Of a DNA stretch of 24,909 nt, positions 1 to 12,051 are shown one piece after another. The stretch is from positions 1 through 24,909 of the forward strand of contig MU616900.1 of the NCBI GenBank assembly GCA_025201705.1, read 5' to 3'. The number at the start of each line of letters is the position of its first letter. Position 1 is the stretch's first letter. The notes beneath the pieces are model-generated. The model worked only from the letters and a program-made list of their open reading frames with translations. It did no database searches and was not told the origin of the DNA. The position numbers and the translations under genes are program-made. The stretch comes from Dissophora ornata. Its lineage: Eukaryota > Mortierellomycota > Mortierellomycetes > Mortierellales > Mortierellaceae.

Positions 1-751
1 AATGCAAACACTCTCGTGATTCGATATCACAAGTTTGCATGAAAAAAAAAAAAGACGCCACCAATTTTCCTAGACCTGGAAAATAGTAAGGAATATAGCG
101 CCATGAATTTGGTGTTATTTGCAACTGACACATTCGGTTGAATTGGTCGGCTGTGGCCAAGAGAGAGAGCGCTGCGCCTTTCGCGGGCTGTTGCTGCTAT
201 TGCTGTTGCTGCTGCTGTTGCTATTGCTCTTATCTGATGCCGGCCGGTCTGGTAGGTTGCTCTTAAATTAGGGCGCCCTTTCATGTCCACCGGTTAGCAG
301 GTAGCGCGGGTACCTCTGATCGATCTGACAGGTGTCCGCGAAGGATGTTGCAGATGTTATGTCCTATAATAAATCCCTCTACTATTTCAAGCTAATTAAA
401 AGAGGGGGTTAATAAACTGCGAACAGGGAGTTGAGGGACTTGTGGATGAAGCTGGGTGTTATTGTCCAGAAAGACAAAACTAGAAAGTGCTCATTGGAGT
501 GTAATTAAGTGGCCTGAATTTTCGCTGGCCCAGATGACGTCGCGGAACTCAAAAAATCGCCCCACAGCACTGGCCCCCCTCCCATATACTCTTTTCGTTG
601 ACTCAAATTCGGTTACCTCGAACCGACAGTGGCCTCGACTTCATCACATCATCCCCCTTTCTTTCATTCTCTTACTTTAGAGCGTCCTCAAGTTCTTGGA
701 CACCTGCACCTTTCTCCCCCTCCTCGCCCCCCCATTCTTCTCGCTTAAACA
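1..751. other. upstream region of VPS74, no gene seen
   Basis: No convincing gene is visible here; the short open frames are low-complexity. It holds a hairpin-forming inverted repeat at 2-40, followed by an A tract. An impure CTG/TTG-type trinucleotide tract lies at about 190-232. A TGACGTC sequence (CRE/ATF-like) is at 535-541. Just before the VPS74 start there is a pyrimidine-rich leader (about 640-750), as is common for fungal 5' UTRs. The region is presumably the VPS74 promoter and leader. Confidence 0.6.
2..40. repeat. two-step hairpin-forming inverted repeat
   Basis: ATGCAAAC (2-9) pairs perfectly with GTTTGCAT (33-40), and inside it GTGAT (16-20) pairs with ATCAC (26-30). An A tract follows directly. 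The function is unknown. It could be a transcription-factor dyad, the end of a mobile remnant continuing left of the window, or chance. Confidence 0.5.
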
Positions 752-2342
752 ATGTCATCAACCGGAGGACTTTCACGGCGTCGCGGAGCTGGCGGCGCAT
801 CTGACAGCCCATCGACACAATCTCCATCAGGACCTCTCTCAGCAGGCAGTCGCCGCACTAGCACAGACAAAATCGCATCTGACCCACGGGATCTGCAAAT
901 GGAGGATGAGAACAAGACCCAACCTAGATTGACAATGATGGAGGAAATTCTGCTTCTGGGACTCAAAGACAAACAGGTACGCCTTTCTCTCTTTTTTCTT
1001 TTCATTTTGTTTTGTCACACCCCAATCGATGTAGAGGGAGGGTATGAATAGTACTATTCATATCAATTGAGCGGGAGATACGGGAACTATCAGTGTACAA
1101 CTTGAGGTCATCGCCAAAACTTGCACGCGATTCAACCAGAATGATGGAGATGATCTGCGGCAAAGAGCACACGGGTGGAGGGCGGAGCAGGTGGGCGATG
1201 TTCTCGTTGGACAGTCTCGTCCTTTTTTTTTATTTTTAGTTTTTTAATTCTTCAGGCGTAACAAACACAAAGAGAAAAAAACTATATCTTTTGCTCATGT
1301 TTTTTTTTGTTTGATCGTCCAGTCTTTTTCATCTTCTTTTCTACATTTCTCGATATCCCCGCGGGTGGGAACTTTGCAGAAAAAAAAAAAAGAATGACCG
1401 ATCTAACACAGGAACATTTTTTTTACCCTTCCTTTTTTTTTAGGGGTATCTTTCATTCTGGAACGACAATATTTCTTATACGCTGCGAGGCTGCATCCTG
1501 ATGGAGCTTGCCTTCCGCAATCGAATCGCTATGGTCAAGGACCCCAACAGACGCAAATACCCCCTCGCAGATCGGTACATCGAGGTTGTGAGCGAGAAGC
1601 TGACAGGAGAGGTCCTCCTCGACGAGGCTTTGAAAATGATTGGCTCAACAGAAGAGAGGATGAGTGTCGGCCAATGGATTGATCTTATGAGTGGTAAGGG
1701 ATATGATGTTTTTTTTTTGTCCTGACACTCGCCCTTTTTTTTTGTTCTCGTCAGATCTCGCAATACACATCTTGGCTCACATCATTGATTTCTCTCTCTC
1801 TTCTTCTACTTTGATTATGTGATCGTTGATGAAATATCCTAGGCGAGACCTGGAATGTGATGAAAATTGGATTCCAACTAAAGCAGGTTCGTGAGCGTTT
1901 GGCAAAGGGATTGGTGGACAAGGGCATTTTGCGGACAGAGAAGCGCAACTTTTTGATTTTCGACATGGCGACACACCCGGTGACGGACTCTGCAGTCAAG
2001 GAGGAGGTCATCAAGCGGACATGTACTACGTTGATCTCGCGCTCGACAGGATCATCACCGTCGCTGGCAGAACAGAACTCACCGATCGCGTACCAGCAGT
2101 TGAGGACGGTGGCGATGGTGTGTGCGGCGTACGCGGCCAATGTGCTAGAGAATGCGCTGATGTATCTGAACCATGAGATGCGGGAGCGCGCGTATACCAA
2201 GGTGGATGAGTTGCTGAATGACTACAGCACATTCCCATTTGGATCGAATGCTAGCAAGGGAGAACTGGCAGGGAAGGATTTGCAGATGGAAATCGTAGCA
2301 GCAGTGCTGAATGTTTACACAAAGATGGACAGTATCCTGTAA
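752..2342 (+). CDS. VPS74: Vps74/GOLPH3 family PI4P-binding Golgi protein (3 exons)
   Basis: Exons 752-976, 1444-1693 and 1843-2342 give 324 residues with GT-AG introns in phases 0 and 1; yeast Vps74 and human GOLPH3 are about 345 and 298. The family binds phosphatidylinositol-4-phosphate on Golgi membranes. It links the tails of glycosyltransferases to COPI so that they stay in the Golgi. The conserved block MEEILLLGLKDKQ crosses into GYLSFWNDNISYTLRGC at the first splice, which confirms that junction. The PI4P-pocket residues of the family are present: W81, R90, K172 and R175, the last two in the KQVRER stretch. An Arg cluster, SRRR at residues 8-11, matches the N-terminal coatomer-binding cluster of Vps74. 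The hairpin region RNFLIFDMATHPVTD is also conserved. The start is the first in-frame ATG and lies in a good context. Family identity is certain from these blocks. Confidence 0.96.
1043..1062. repeat. perfect 20-bp palindrome in VPS74 intron 1
   Basis: TATGAATAGT (1043-1052) is followed immediately by its exact reverse complement ACTATTCATA (1053-1062), with no spacer. It sits inside the unusually long first intron (977-1443). A dimeric transcription-factor site is one possibility, and no function is established. Confidence 0.7.
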
Positions 2343-2700
2343 CCCGAGGACACCTTGTCTTCTTGCATTGCCAAACAAAACATGCAAATTAAAAACAAAA
2401 AATACAGCACGTTTTTGTCAATTGGATTTGTGTCAGTTCAGTTGAAGTGCCATTGGACAATTGACAATGGGGATATTTTTATTTTGCCCCTGGCGCGTTT
2501 CTTTTTTTTTTTCAATTGAAGTGTGCAGCTGATTTTTATTTTTTTATTTTTTTTTTCACACCCTCTCACTTCTCCACTTCACACATTCTCCTTTTTTTTT
2601 TTCGCCTTTGCAAGTCGGTGATCGCTCTCGCCCTGCTCCTTCCTTCTTAATCAGCATCATTATTCCTCTACAGAAAAGCAACTTGTCAGAAAAAAGGACA
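2343..2700. other. intergenic between VPS74 and the coiled-coil gene
   Basis: No gene is seen. The region is AT-rich with several long T runs (around 2500-2512, 2535-2555 and 2592-2602). It ends in a CT-rich stretch that fits a 5' leader for the gene starting at 2701. It must hold both the VPS74 3' end and the next promoter. Confidence 0.6.
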
Positions 2701-5700
2701 ATGTTGCTCTCAGGGGGCTCCCGTGCAGGACTCACCCATCTACTGAGCAGGTCGCAATCGGGCAAGTCTACCGAGCAACAACAACAGCAACAGCAACGCA
2801 GGGACCGAGAAGAGAATGACTCTCTCTTCAATCCAGAGGACGCAACACCAACAGCGACGACATTCGGTCACCAGATCAATGGCCACGGCCCCATCCCATC
2901 CCCTGTCATTGCAACTAGCAGCCATCAATACCAGTCGCTGGCCAACGTGAGCAGCGAGATGAGAGGTACTGCCCCCACACCCATAATGAATGTGCAAAAA
3001 AGGAGACTAGGAAAAACAATCTGGAACGATGTTTTTTAAATTCTCATTAACGAAAGCCTTTCGTTTTGGTTGTGATTGTTGGTAGGAGATGGTCCCAGCG
3101 GCCAAGATCGGCGGCATGGAGGAGGAGGACTACAGGAATCAGCCTCACCACAGACACAGATGCATTTTAGGATACCCGCAAATACGTCTTTGGTCAGTAA
3201 TGGCCAGAGTGCACCACCACCACCACTCACGAAATCACACTCATCAGGTCTCAACTCCAGTACCACCCATCGCAGCAACGGCAGCCACCGCTCAAAGAAT
3301 AAGGAGGTAGCAGTAGCGTCTCAGGACGAACTAGAGTCGAGCAGTGGACGGGAGGGATCCTTCCGTGCCGTATACCCTTACCCCGATAACAAGGATGTCA
3401 TTGTATGGAAGTCCAAGAATCCAAAGACTGCAGTGACCACGACGATATCAATGCTTGACACACGAGCCAATACCGATTCTCAATCCATCATGTCTCAGAC
3501 TCGTCGGATGATGGACCAAAAGATTCGGCAACGACAAATGGATATCCAGAGGGACATGTCATCAGGGCACTTGTCTGGAAGCACTTCCAAGAAGGGTTCG
3601 CAGCACGATGGGGGCGATAGTGTCCGAAGGAGCCACCACGGGAAAGAGGTCGGGTCCCGGAAATCGTCTCAAAGGAATAGCTCTGGTGCTCATCTTTCCT
3701 TCCGGGAATCAACTTCACCAACAACTTCTCCGACACACAGGGATTACGATACGTTCTCGTCTGCAGCCAATAGGAGTAATCGCAGCAAGGGTAGTTCAAG
3801 CAAAGGATCGTCGTCTAGGTCACAATTGCACAGAATTTTATCAGGGTCCATTTTTATTTCCAATCCCCGAGGCATTGCACCAACCCCTTCTCCAGACGCA
3901 TCTCTGGATATGAGCCGTAATCTCTCAAAGGATGGACAATCCTCAAAATCAGGCGTCATGGTATCTAAAGAGCAGCATTCGAAAGAGGTTTCGGACAGAG
4001 TGAGACAGTACGAGACGCAATTGGATGAGCGGATCCAAACTGTCCAGGAGAATAACCGACGACTTATGGAACTAAAGTTGCTTTTGGAGGGTCAGGACGG
4101 AGCGTTAGTCCTGCATGGTCAAGACGATTTCTATGATGATGATGCTATAGATGAAGAGGAAGAGGCATGGCTGGAGGAAAGGGCACAATGGGAAGAGGCC
4201 AAAATCCTGTTGGAGCAGAGTCAGAACCTGCAACGACGGATGAAGGAGGATCTAGAGCGAGAGCAGGCCACCAATAAGGAAAAGGACTCGCGGATAGAGG
4301 AAATGTCGGGGCAATTGAAAGAGCTATTAGAGCTGGGTGACGCAACCACTGTCGAGTTGAGACAAGTTCGTCAAAAGGCTCTTGACGATCGTGAGATATG
4401 GGATCGTCAGCTGGCAGAAGAACGAGACATGCATGAGAAACTTCAATCGACCATGACTGCAAGCTTATCGAGCAAAGAAAAGGAATTACTGGAGGAAGCT
4501 GCGAGACAACGAACAGCCAACCAGGCCGAGATCCGGAAACTCAATGCAGACGTCTCTTCTCTGAACCGACACATTCAAGAACTGGAGGACCAAATGCGTC
4601 GTCAGGAGGAAAAGTCTCGAGTCGCTCTTTCTAAACAAGTGAGTCAGGCCAAGGAATACCAGACTCAGGTCCAAAAGCTGGAAAGGCAGCTCGAGCAGGA
4701 GCAAGAGCGCCAGGCTGAGGAGCAGGAGACTCGGAATCGGGTTCGGGTCAAAGTCAATGAGCTAGCCCAATCTGTTGAGCAAAAGGAGGATGAGATACAA
4801 GACCTTCGCGGTATGTTGGAAGAGCGGGATGAGTTATTGGACCGTCGTCAGGGAGAGTTGGACGATGCTCACATGCTTGTACAGTCACTTGAGGATCAAC
4901 TCCAGGAGCAACAGGCTGTGGCCCAGGAGGATCATCTCAGGGAACAAGAGCAGCACAATAAGGAGGTCAGGCAATACAAGACTGAACTTCGAGAAATGAA
5001 GCTCAAACAAGCTGGAGAGAAAGAGTCAACCCGCCAGCTCGAGAGCCGGATCCAAATTTTGCTAGAGTCTCATCAGGAAGCGAGCCAGATGAATGAGACC
5101 AAGATCCAGCAGCTAGAGCAAGAGCTTGACAAGCGGATGCTACAGTTGTCCCAGTCAAGCTCCACGTCTTCATCTGCCACAAACACTATTCATCAGCTGC
5201 AGATCAAGAACCAGGACCAAGAGACGACCTTGTTGGAAAAAGACGATCGTATCCAGGAGCTCGAACAGGAGCTCAAGCTAGCGCAGCAGCAGGCTCAGAG
5301 TATTGTTGCGGATCTGGAACAAGATGTGCATGAGCTGGAGAGCGACCGTGCAAAACTCGAGAACCTCCTGCAGCAGGCGCACCAGCAAGCAGACGAAGAG
5401 CAGATGAAGGCCATAGAGTTGAACAAGCAGTTGGGCGATAAGGACCAAGAATGGAATCACGAGCTGAACCAGCGACACGAACAGGAAAGACTGTTGCTTG
5501 AGCGATTGTTGACAGATATTGAGACGATGCAGGTCTCGGAGGATATGGATGAGCGTGTCAATAGTCGTTTTGACAATGATACCGACAACAGCAGTATCGA
5601 TGGGTCCGTTAATTACTTTTATTCCCGGCTTCAGGAAAAGATCCGGGAGCTGAAACAGGAGCGCCTGTACCAGGACAGAGCCTTGGCCGAGTTGCGCCAG

Positions 5701-6291
5701 CAGTTGAGTCAGTGTGATGCGGAGATCGATGCTCAGCAGGACCAGCTGACGAGGATGGAGAATGGGCGAAAGACTCTTGAAGACCAAGTTGGTCATCTAC
5801 AGGAGGATCTCGCGACGGCTGAGGACAAAGAGCAGCAGCTGAGACAGCAACTTCAGAAGAGGGACTCTCAATTGCGAGAAGACACCAGAGAAGGACGCAG
5901 AATCTCCAATGGCTCTGTTTCTAGACGTACTCGCGATGAACTGCAGCAAAGACGACTCTCTCAGGAACAAGACGCTGAGGCTCTTCAGGCTTTGCAGTCC
6001 CAGACCCGTGCACTAGAGGACCAGATCTCAACGCTGGAGCAGGAGAAGCAGCAATTACTTGATCAGCTGGTGCTGACGCAGGACCAGATTCAGACGATGG
6101 ACGAGACGATCCAGGACCAGAGTGAGGCTGCAAAGTCGATCAGCGCAAAGTACACGGATAGGATCGAGGCACTGCAACACGAGGTGGTCAAGCATCGCAA
6201 GATGGTGGTCAAGCAGGAGGGACAGATGTTCTTGTACCTGTCTGTGATTGAGAAGCTGAAGCTGCAGATCCGGGGAACCAAGGTCGAGTAA
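2701..6291 (+). CDS. large coiled-coil protein, family not recognised (2 exons)
   Basis: Exons 2701-2965 and 3086-6291 join in phase 1 and give 1156 residues; the intron is 120 bp with GT-AG ends. Residues 1 to about 380 look disordered: a glutamine run near residue 27, then Ser/Thr/His-rich segments. They include one ordered-looking patch, YPYPDNKDVIVWKSKNPK, followed by a basic helical stretch with RRMMDQKIRQRQMD. From about residue 385 to the end the protein is almost all heptad-like Glu/Gln/Leu/Arg sequence, typical of a long coiled coil. It is broken by an acidic patch (DDFYDDDAIDEEEE, near residue 436) and a serine-rich hinge (near 778). The last 25 residues (MFLYLSVIEKLKLQIRGTK) are hydrophobic-basic and look like a conserved tip. 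There is no membrane segment, motor or catalytic motif. A cytoskeletal, polarity or tethering scaffold is plausible but not shown. Confidence 0.85.
2776..2796 (+). repeat. CAA/CAG repeat encoding polyglutamine
   Basis: Seven consecutive CAA/CAG codons encode a glutamine run near the N terminus of the coiled-coil protein. Mixed codons make the tract less slippage-prone than a pure repeat. Confidence 0.85.
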
Positions 6292-6797
6292 GACGGCCCC
6301 ATGGTATACCCTCTCTATACTTCATGTAGTTTTAGCCGCCTTTTTTTTTTATATATTTTTCTTTGAATTCTTTTGGCTAGTGAGCTACACATACCGCCCG
6401 TACTCCTTTGTAACATCACACATATCTAATAACAATGACGACTGCTTGCATGTCCCCTATCAAGGCGTATCGACGATATGATTATGCTGCCATGTGCGCC
6501 ATGAAAAAGGGGGGAACCTTTGGTATCGCATTTTTCAGACTGGACACGCGTCCATTGTTGTTCGCAACATTAAAAGGCTATTCGTCGGCCCCCCCCCCCC
6601 CTCTCCCCTATTCCCGTCCTCTGTCTATCCTCTGCCCCACAGTTTCGAGATATAGTCTACTGCCACTCCCTTCAGGTTCTATTTCTTCGTGAAATATAAA
6701 TAGTGCGAAAAAAAGAAACCTGCCGCTCAAGGCGGAATAGGGGAGTGTGTGTGTGTTCAGGTGTCAATTGCCTCGCGCGGTTCCGATATGTCTGCTT

Positions 6798-6813
6798 GGG
6801 GAGGGAGGGAGGG
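6798..6813 (+). other. G-quadruplex motif
   Basis: Four runs of at least three G separated by single A residues (GGGGAGGGAGGGAGGG) fit the strict intramolecular G-quadruplex rule with one-base loops. It lies about 1.05 kb upstream of the TBC start codon and about 500 bp after the coiled-coil gene. Confidence 0.7.
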
Positions 6814-6942
6814 TCCACACCTGCTCGCTTCGCCCGGGAAGAAACGTTGAGGTGTTTTTTTTAGTTCATTACTTATCTGGCCTGTGGTAAGCCCGTATCT
6901 TTGTGCGCGAATTTCCATCTGCGGATTGAACGCGATGACCTA

Positions 6943-6993
6943 CGCGGCATTTTTCTTTTGTGAAAAGAAAAAAAAAAAAAACGCGCGGCATTT
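6943..6993. repeat. direct-repeat-flanked hairpin with A tail
   Basis: The 10-mer CGCGGCATTT occurs at 6943-6952 and again at 6984-6993. Between them a perfect hairpin (arms TTTTTCTTTT at 6950-6959 and AAAAGAAAAA at 6963-6972, loop GTG) runs on into an A tract. The layout imitates a target-site duplication around a tiny A-tailed insert, but simple-sequence slippage could also give it. Confidence 0.4.
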
Positions 6994-7868
6994 CCTGTAG
7001 GATTCAAAGTAGTTAGTCTAGTCGCGTTCTGTGGTGTTCTGCATCCTGCAAGGTGTGATCAGGATGAACAACATGCAGCATGTAGAGAATGAGCAGAAGC
7101 AGTAAGCGCAATGGGAGAGGAAGTATACACAAAGGGAGGGTCTGGGAGGTGCAGGTGGGGTACATGTCCCTCCCTCCTTCCCTTTTTCCCGTCGTATTCC
7201 TGCTGTCGACATGTCTTTGTTCGTCCTTTCTGTATGTTTATTTTGTGTATACAGGTCGTGTACTGCCGCGCTCTGTTGACCATTGCTGACATCCACCGTG
7301 TCACTCCTTTTCCGCGTGCGCTGGTGCGTCCTATTTGAACCCCCTTTTCTGGCCATCTCTCTTCTTCGCCCAACCTTTCACCTTCTCATTTTTTTTTGCC
7401 AGTGTTGACCATCTCTCTTCGCCCCCTACATCTAGCATACATCACTCACCCGAGACATCTGCGGACAGGTAATGTAGTGGTTGCACGATGTCTTTTGGAC
7501 GCTGTCTGTTGGTTGTGTCCCCAACTTGTGCTCCACCCCTTCCTCAACGTTAACGCATCCAAAAACACACCAATGATGAAAATAGCTGCTTTGGTCGACT
7601 CTTTCCACACCTCGCCAGCAACATTGCCCGTTCCATCTTTGCTCCTTTGCAGTCCCTCCCTCCTTTCGCCTCTCATCGTGTCTTTCCTTCCCTCTCTCAC
7701 TCCAAAATTTCCCTCCAAGTACTTTTTCTGTCCTGCTGCCCTTCTCTTTCTGCCGCCCCTTCTTTCCTATCACTAATCCCTATCGCGTGCCCTCGTCTTC
7801 GCACGACATACCCTGTTCGCAAAACTGCATCCCCTGACCACCCTAACCTTTGAGCGCACAAGAGACAG

Positions 7869-10800
7869 ATGGAGGAGGTCAAGACGTCGTCTGTCGACTC
7901 GGCGTTTCTGTCCCAACACCCGCTCGCCAACCCAAAGGACCCTCCCCTCCTCATTCCCACCTTGCCTCGACACCGTCAGCAGCCAACCACATCCTCTTCT
8001 CCTTCCTCTTCGGCCCACGTGCCTCCAACGTCCAACTCGCTCCCTTATTCCCTCTCCCCGCCAGGATCCCCGATTTTCGGCTCAAAAACTTCACACCGTC
8101 ATCATAGCCAGCATAGACACCGCAGTCCCTCTCCAGGTACGACCTTATCAACAGGGGGGATAAGACTAGGAGGAGTCGTTGCAGGCATATCCTCCAAAAC
8201 CTTGCATTCTCAGCATCCTGCACAGCTCTCACTGGCGCGAGATTTGACAACGCGGCTTTGGCAGCGCGAGGCAGAACTTCAGACGATGAAGGAACTCTAT
8301 GACGCCAAGATTAGACGACTCACAGAGATGCTGGAGGATGCGGGTGTATCTCCTACAGAAGTTGAGAATAACCTGGCAGTCGTGGCTGAGGCGACGGACG
8401 AGAAGCAGCTTTCTTTGTTTGACCAGCTCGTGGCCACAACGACAGCAAGCGAACACCTCGTGGAAGGACGAGGAGGTGCGATTGTGGGTCGAGGGCGGAG
8501 GCAAATGGGAGGTGAAGAGGATAGTCTCAGGAGTGACCTCTTTGAGGAAGACGAATGTAGCAGTATCATTCTTGACGGGAGTCGAGAGGGGGAAGAGGAG
8601 GAAGACCTCGAGGCTGAACCTTTCGACGGCATGTCGAGCTCTGGGTCACTTACACTCCTGTCTTGTAGCACGACTCAATTGACAAAGCCTGGCCTTTCTA
8701 GACGGCCCTCTGGAGCGATGAAGACTACGGACACCATGTCTGGCAATCCTCCCTCGCCCACGATGTTGACTGCAGCATCGTCGTCGTCGTTATCGTCGTT
8801 AACACCGAAACGCCGCACGTCGACGTCTCAACACACTCGTCCATTCTCACCCACGCCAAGTGACGTCTCCACCGCCTCTTACCCTATCAGCTCGCGACAA
8901 CGATCATCGCAACAACAAAAACAACAACAAAAACAACGACAACAAGAAGCACACCCTGACTCTTCAAAATCCAGATCTTTCGCCATCGATGCAGTTACAA
9001 AGAACGAGGTCAAAGCACGACAACAACATAAGCAACAGACACATGGCTCGGGAGGACAACAACAAAGTCAGGTCCAAGGAGGAGCAGGAGGCCCAAGTGC
9101 AAGTCACGAAAGTCAAAGCCCAATCCCATCCTTTATCGCCGACTCGTTTTCTGCTGGAACGTTGGGGATGAAAACCTTGCGTGAGAAATGGGCTATCGCC
9201 TCAGGGGTCCTGTCTTGGAACAAACCAAAGTCGGAACAAAAATCAATCACCAGTCCCGGCGGACTTTTCGTTAGGCAAGATGGTATTATGAACGACAAGA
9301 AGCCAGCAGTCGTCGAAGCCAGTATCCCACCGCCTTTCGAGCAGACTGACTTGACACTGTTGTCGGAGAAGAGGGACAGCAGTAACAACAAGGATAGCAG
9401 CAATAAGGAACGGGATATCTGGACTAGCATTATTTCGCCCACGAGCCGGAAACATGTCAAGCGAAGCCCTGTGCAGGCACGACCCATGTCCGATATCGGG
9501 TTCCTGGGCTCTCATCCAAAGTATCCATCAATGACCATGGCCAGGGATATTCCGCGACCGCCCATCAACCGTATTCATGACTATTTGCAGCGACCAGACT
9601 CGTACAACCCTACGCCCTTGCATTACAGGGCTATCTCGATGGCTGCCAACATGATCGACACTGGAGCAATTACACCAGCAAAGTTGTATGCCAGGCGGAC
9701 ACAGACCATGATTGCAAGGTGGACGCTGGGATTGATTATGAACAGCAAACCGTCAAAGTCGTCACAGAGCTCCTTCCCGACTATCCGGGAGTCGCTTTCA
9801 TTGGAGCAGGAGAAGATGCTTGGTCATCATCACCATGCGGACGGCAACGAGGACGGCTTGGACCATAACCAGGAGAGCGCTGCGGGATTGGAGATGGTTT
9901 CGAGTAACGACCGTCGTTCAGGAGCGCTTAGTCCTACAGAGTTACCAAAGGCTCTGTCGTTTAGGAATCACTCTTCGGCGCCCAGTCTTGCAAGTTCATT
10001 CCCACTCTCGTCGTCGCTGAGTTTCTATCAATCACAGCCGACAGTTTCGACACAGAATGTGGTCGAACTTTCGGATATCGGCTCGCCCCCGTTGTCCATG
10101 TCACCGACGTTTTCGTACCTGGGTGACACTGGCTGCAAACCACTGACGGATCGATATGGATTCTTGGTGAATGCTCGGCCAATGGCTGTGCAGCAGGGCT
10201 TATTGAAGTTGAACGAGGCCTATTCTTACGACGATATCGACTCGACTAGTTTCAGAACCCATGGCAGAAACGGCAGCGTCGACAGCAGCAATAGCAACAA
10301 AAACAACGGCACGTTCGAGTACATGATCACGCCGTCTGATGAATTCGAACGACCTTCATCTCCACCACCTCAGGTCTGCTCACTTTATTTCGGCCACGCG
10401 CCTGTTGGAGGAGTAGGGGCCTTCGTGACTGGGACTGCAACAACGTCCACGACTTCGCCTTCTACAAGTGTCACATCACCAATCCTCTCCACAGCTACGC
10501 GACCCACCTCAACATTATCACCTCCAACCTCCTCCGCGGCAACAGTGACGACCTTGCTCTCTCAGATCAAGGTCCTGCACGACTCTGTGCAGACGACCCA
10601 AAAGGATAAATGGGATGCATTCCTGAAGAAACGGAGGGGAAGACGCGGTCATCTCGGGGAGACAAATGGAGGCGCTGCGCTCGCGAATATGTCGAGCACC
10701 AATCTGGGATCCCCGCTGTTGTTTGGAAATCTTATTCTGTCGTCGTCATTGGAGGATCAGGAGCAGGATGACGAAGATATTATGTACTGGACCAGTATGT

Positions 10801-12051
10801 GTCTTATTGGGATTGCAACGATTGGAAAGGGGTCAGATTGGGAGGAATTCCGAGATCTGGCTCGTGGAGGCATTCCAGTCATGTACCGGTAAGGTTTGAG
10901 AAGACATAGCTGCCCATTTTTGTTGATGTGGGGGTCGTAGTAGCTCTTTGCTAGCACTTTCCTGACACTCAACGACTCACTTTTCTTCTTCTTATTTGCA
11001 GAAACAAGATCTGGCAGGAGGCTTCTGGCGCGTTGGACATGCGGCTGCCTGGCTACTACAAGGATTTGCTTACTCTGCTGAACCCAGAAACATGCCAGTG
11101 CTGGGGAGACATCGACATGGTATGTCTTTATACTTCGTCATAGTGTTCAAAAGAAACCCAGCTCTGTTCATTCGCATCTAGTCAATTAACGATAATACCT
11201 TATATCGATTAGGATCTACACCGCACCTTCCCAACCAACGTGCTGTTTGGGCCTGGCGGCCAAGGCATCGAGAAACTCAAGAACATCCTCCTCGCCTACA
11301 GCCTGTACGTCTTTCGCCTCACATCTTGCTTTTTCGTCATTGATCCGACCATGCCATGTATCTTTTTATTGATCGCCCCCCCTGCCTTGTTCACAGTCAT
11401 AACCCTAGCGTAGGGTACTGCCAGGGAATGAACCTCCTCGCAGGCACGCTACTCCTCACCAACAACACTGAAGAGGAAGCATTCTGGATCCTCACTGCCA
11501 TGCTCGGTGTTCATCTCCCGGAAGATTACTTTACCCAACAGCTCCTCTCCCCACAGGCTGACCAACGAGTCCTCAGGGAACTCGTCCAAGAGATCATGCC
11601 CCGCCTCAGTCTCCACTTCCAAGAGATGCATGTCGATCTGACAGCCATCACCTTCAGCTGGTTCCTGACCCTGTTCACAGACTGCCTCCCTGTCGAGACC
11701 CTCCTCCGCGTCTGGGATGTCTTCTTTGTCGAGGGCATGATCGTGGTCTTCAGGATTGCGGTGGCGATCCTGTGGATGAACGAAAAGGAGATCCTAAAGT
11801 GCAGGAATGGCGCGGCGGTGTACTGCTTCATGAAGCAGATGACGATGAGTATGCACCAGGCCGACAAGCTGATCAAGGTTGCGTTCGGGACCCTGAAGTC
11901 ATATATCCAACCCGAGAAGATCGAGGCGAAGCGACAGAAGCACAAGAGGAGCGTGAGGCAAGAGCTGATCCAGGAACAGCAGCTGATGAACATCAAGGCC
12001 TTTGCGTGCACCTCTCCGCCTGCCGACAAGAAGAAGGCGCTCCGCAACTGA
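7869..12051 (+). CDS. TBC-domain Rab GTPase-activating protein (4 exons)
   Basis: Exons 7869-10888, 11002-11119, 11213-11304 and 11397-12051 give 1294 residues, and all three GT-AG junctions keep the TBC fold in frame. TBC proteins accelerate GTP hydrolysis by Rab GTPases in membrane traffic. The domain starts near residue 998 with RGGIPVMYRNKIWQ and runs to about 1220. It carries the arginine-finger motif IDMDLHR (IxxDxxR, finger R1050) and the glutamine-finger motif GYCQGMN (YxQ, Q1086), so it should be catalytically active. The roughly 990 residues before it are mostly Ser/Pro/Gln-rich. They hold a short coiled coil (about 122-160), an acidic patch (near 242) and an ordered-looking block with DIPRPPINRIHDYLQRP. 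The C-terminal part with FMKQMTMSMHQADKLIKVAF resembles TBC1D2/Gyp-type proteins. The Rab target cannot be read from sequence. The start codon is less certain than the domain. Confidence 0.92.

Larger units (their letters stand above)
6292..7868. other. long intergenic region upstream of the TBC gene
   Basis: No supported gene lies in these 1.6 kb; the small open frames are compositional. The region contains a run of 13 C (6589-6601), a short GT repeat near 6749, a four-run G tract (6798-6813) and a hairpin flanked by direct repeats (6943-6993). A strongly pyrimidine-rich stretch (about 7360-7800) leads into the TBC gene and is probably its promoter and 5' UTR. A 5' UTR intron is possible but I could not place one. 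Confidence 0.55.

Noticed and set aside
2..52. Hairpin plus A tract as a bacterial-style terminator
   Set aside because: The window is eukaryotic and on the strand that would give a U tract the order is wrong (tract before hairpin).
5278..5796. A 172-codon minus-strand open frame rich in Leu
   Set aside because: It is the shadow of the coiled-coil gene; Gln/Glu codons of the true strand read as Leu on the other.
7059..7773. Several overlapping small open frames on both strands
   Set aside because: They come from pyrimidine-rich leader sequence lacking stops and have no protein-like composition.
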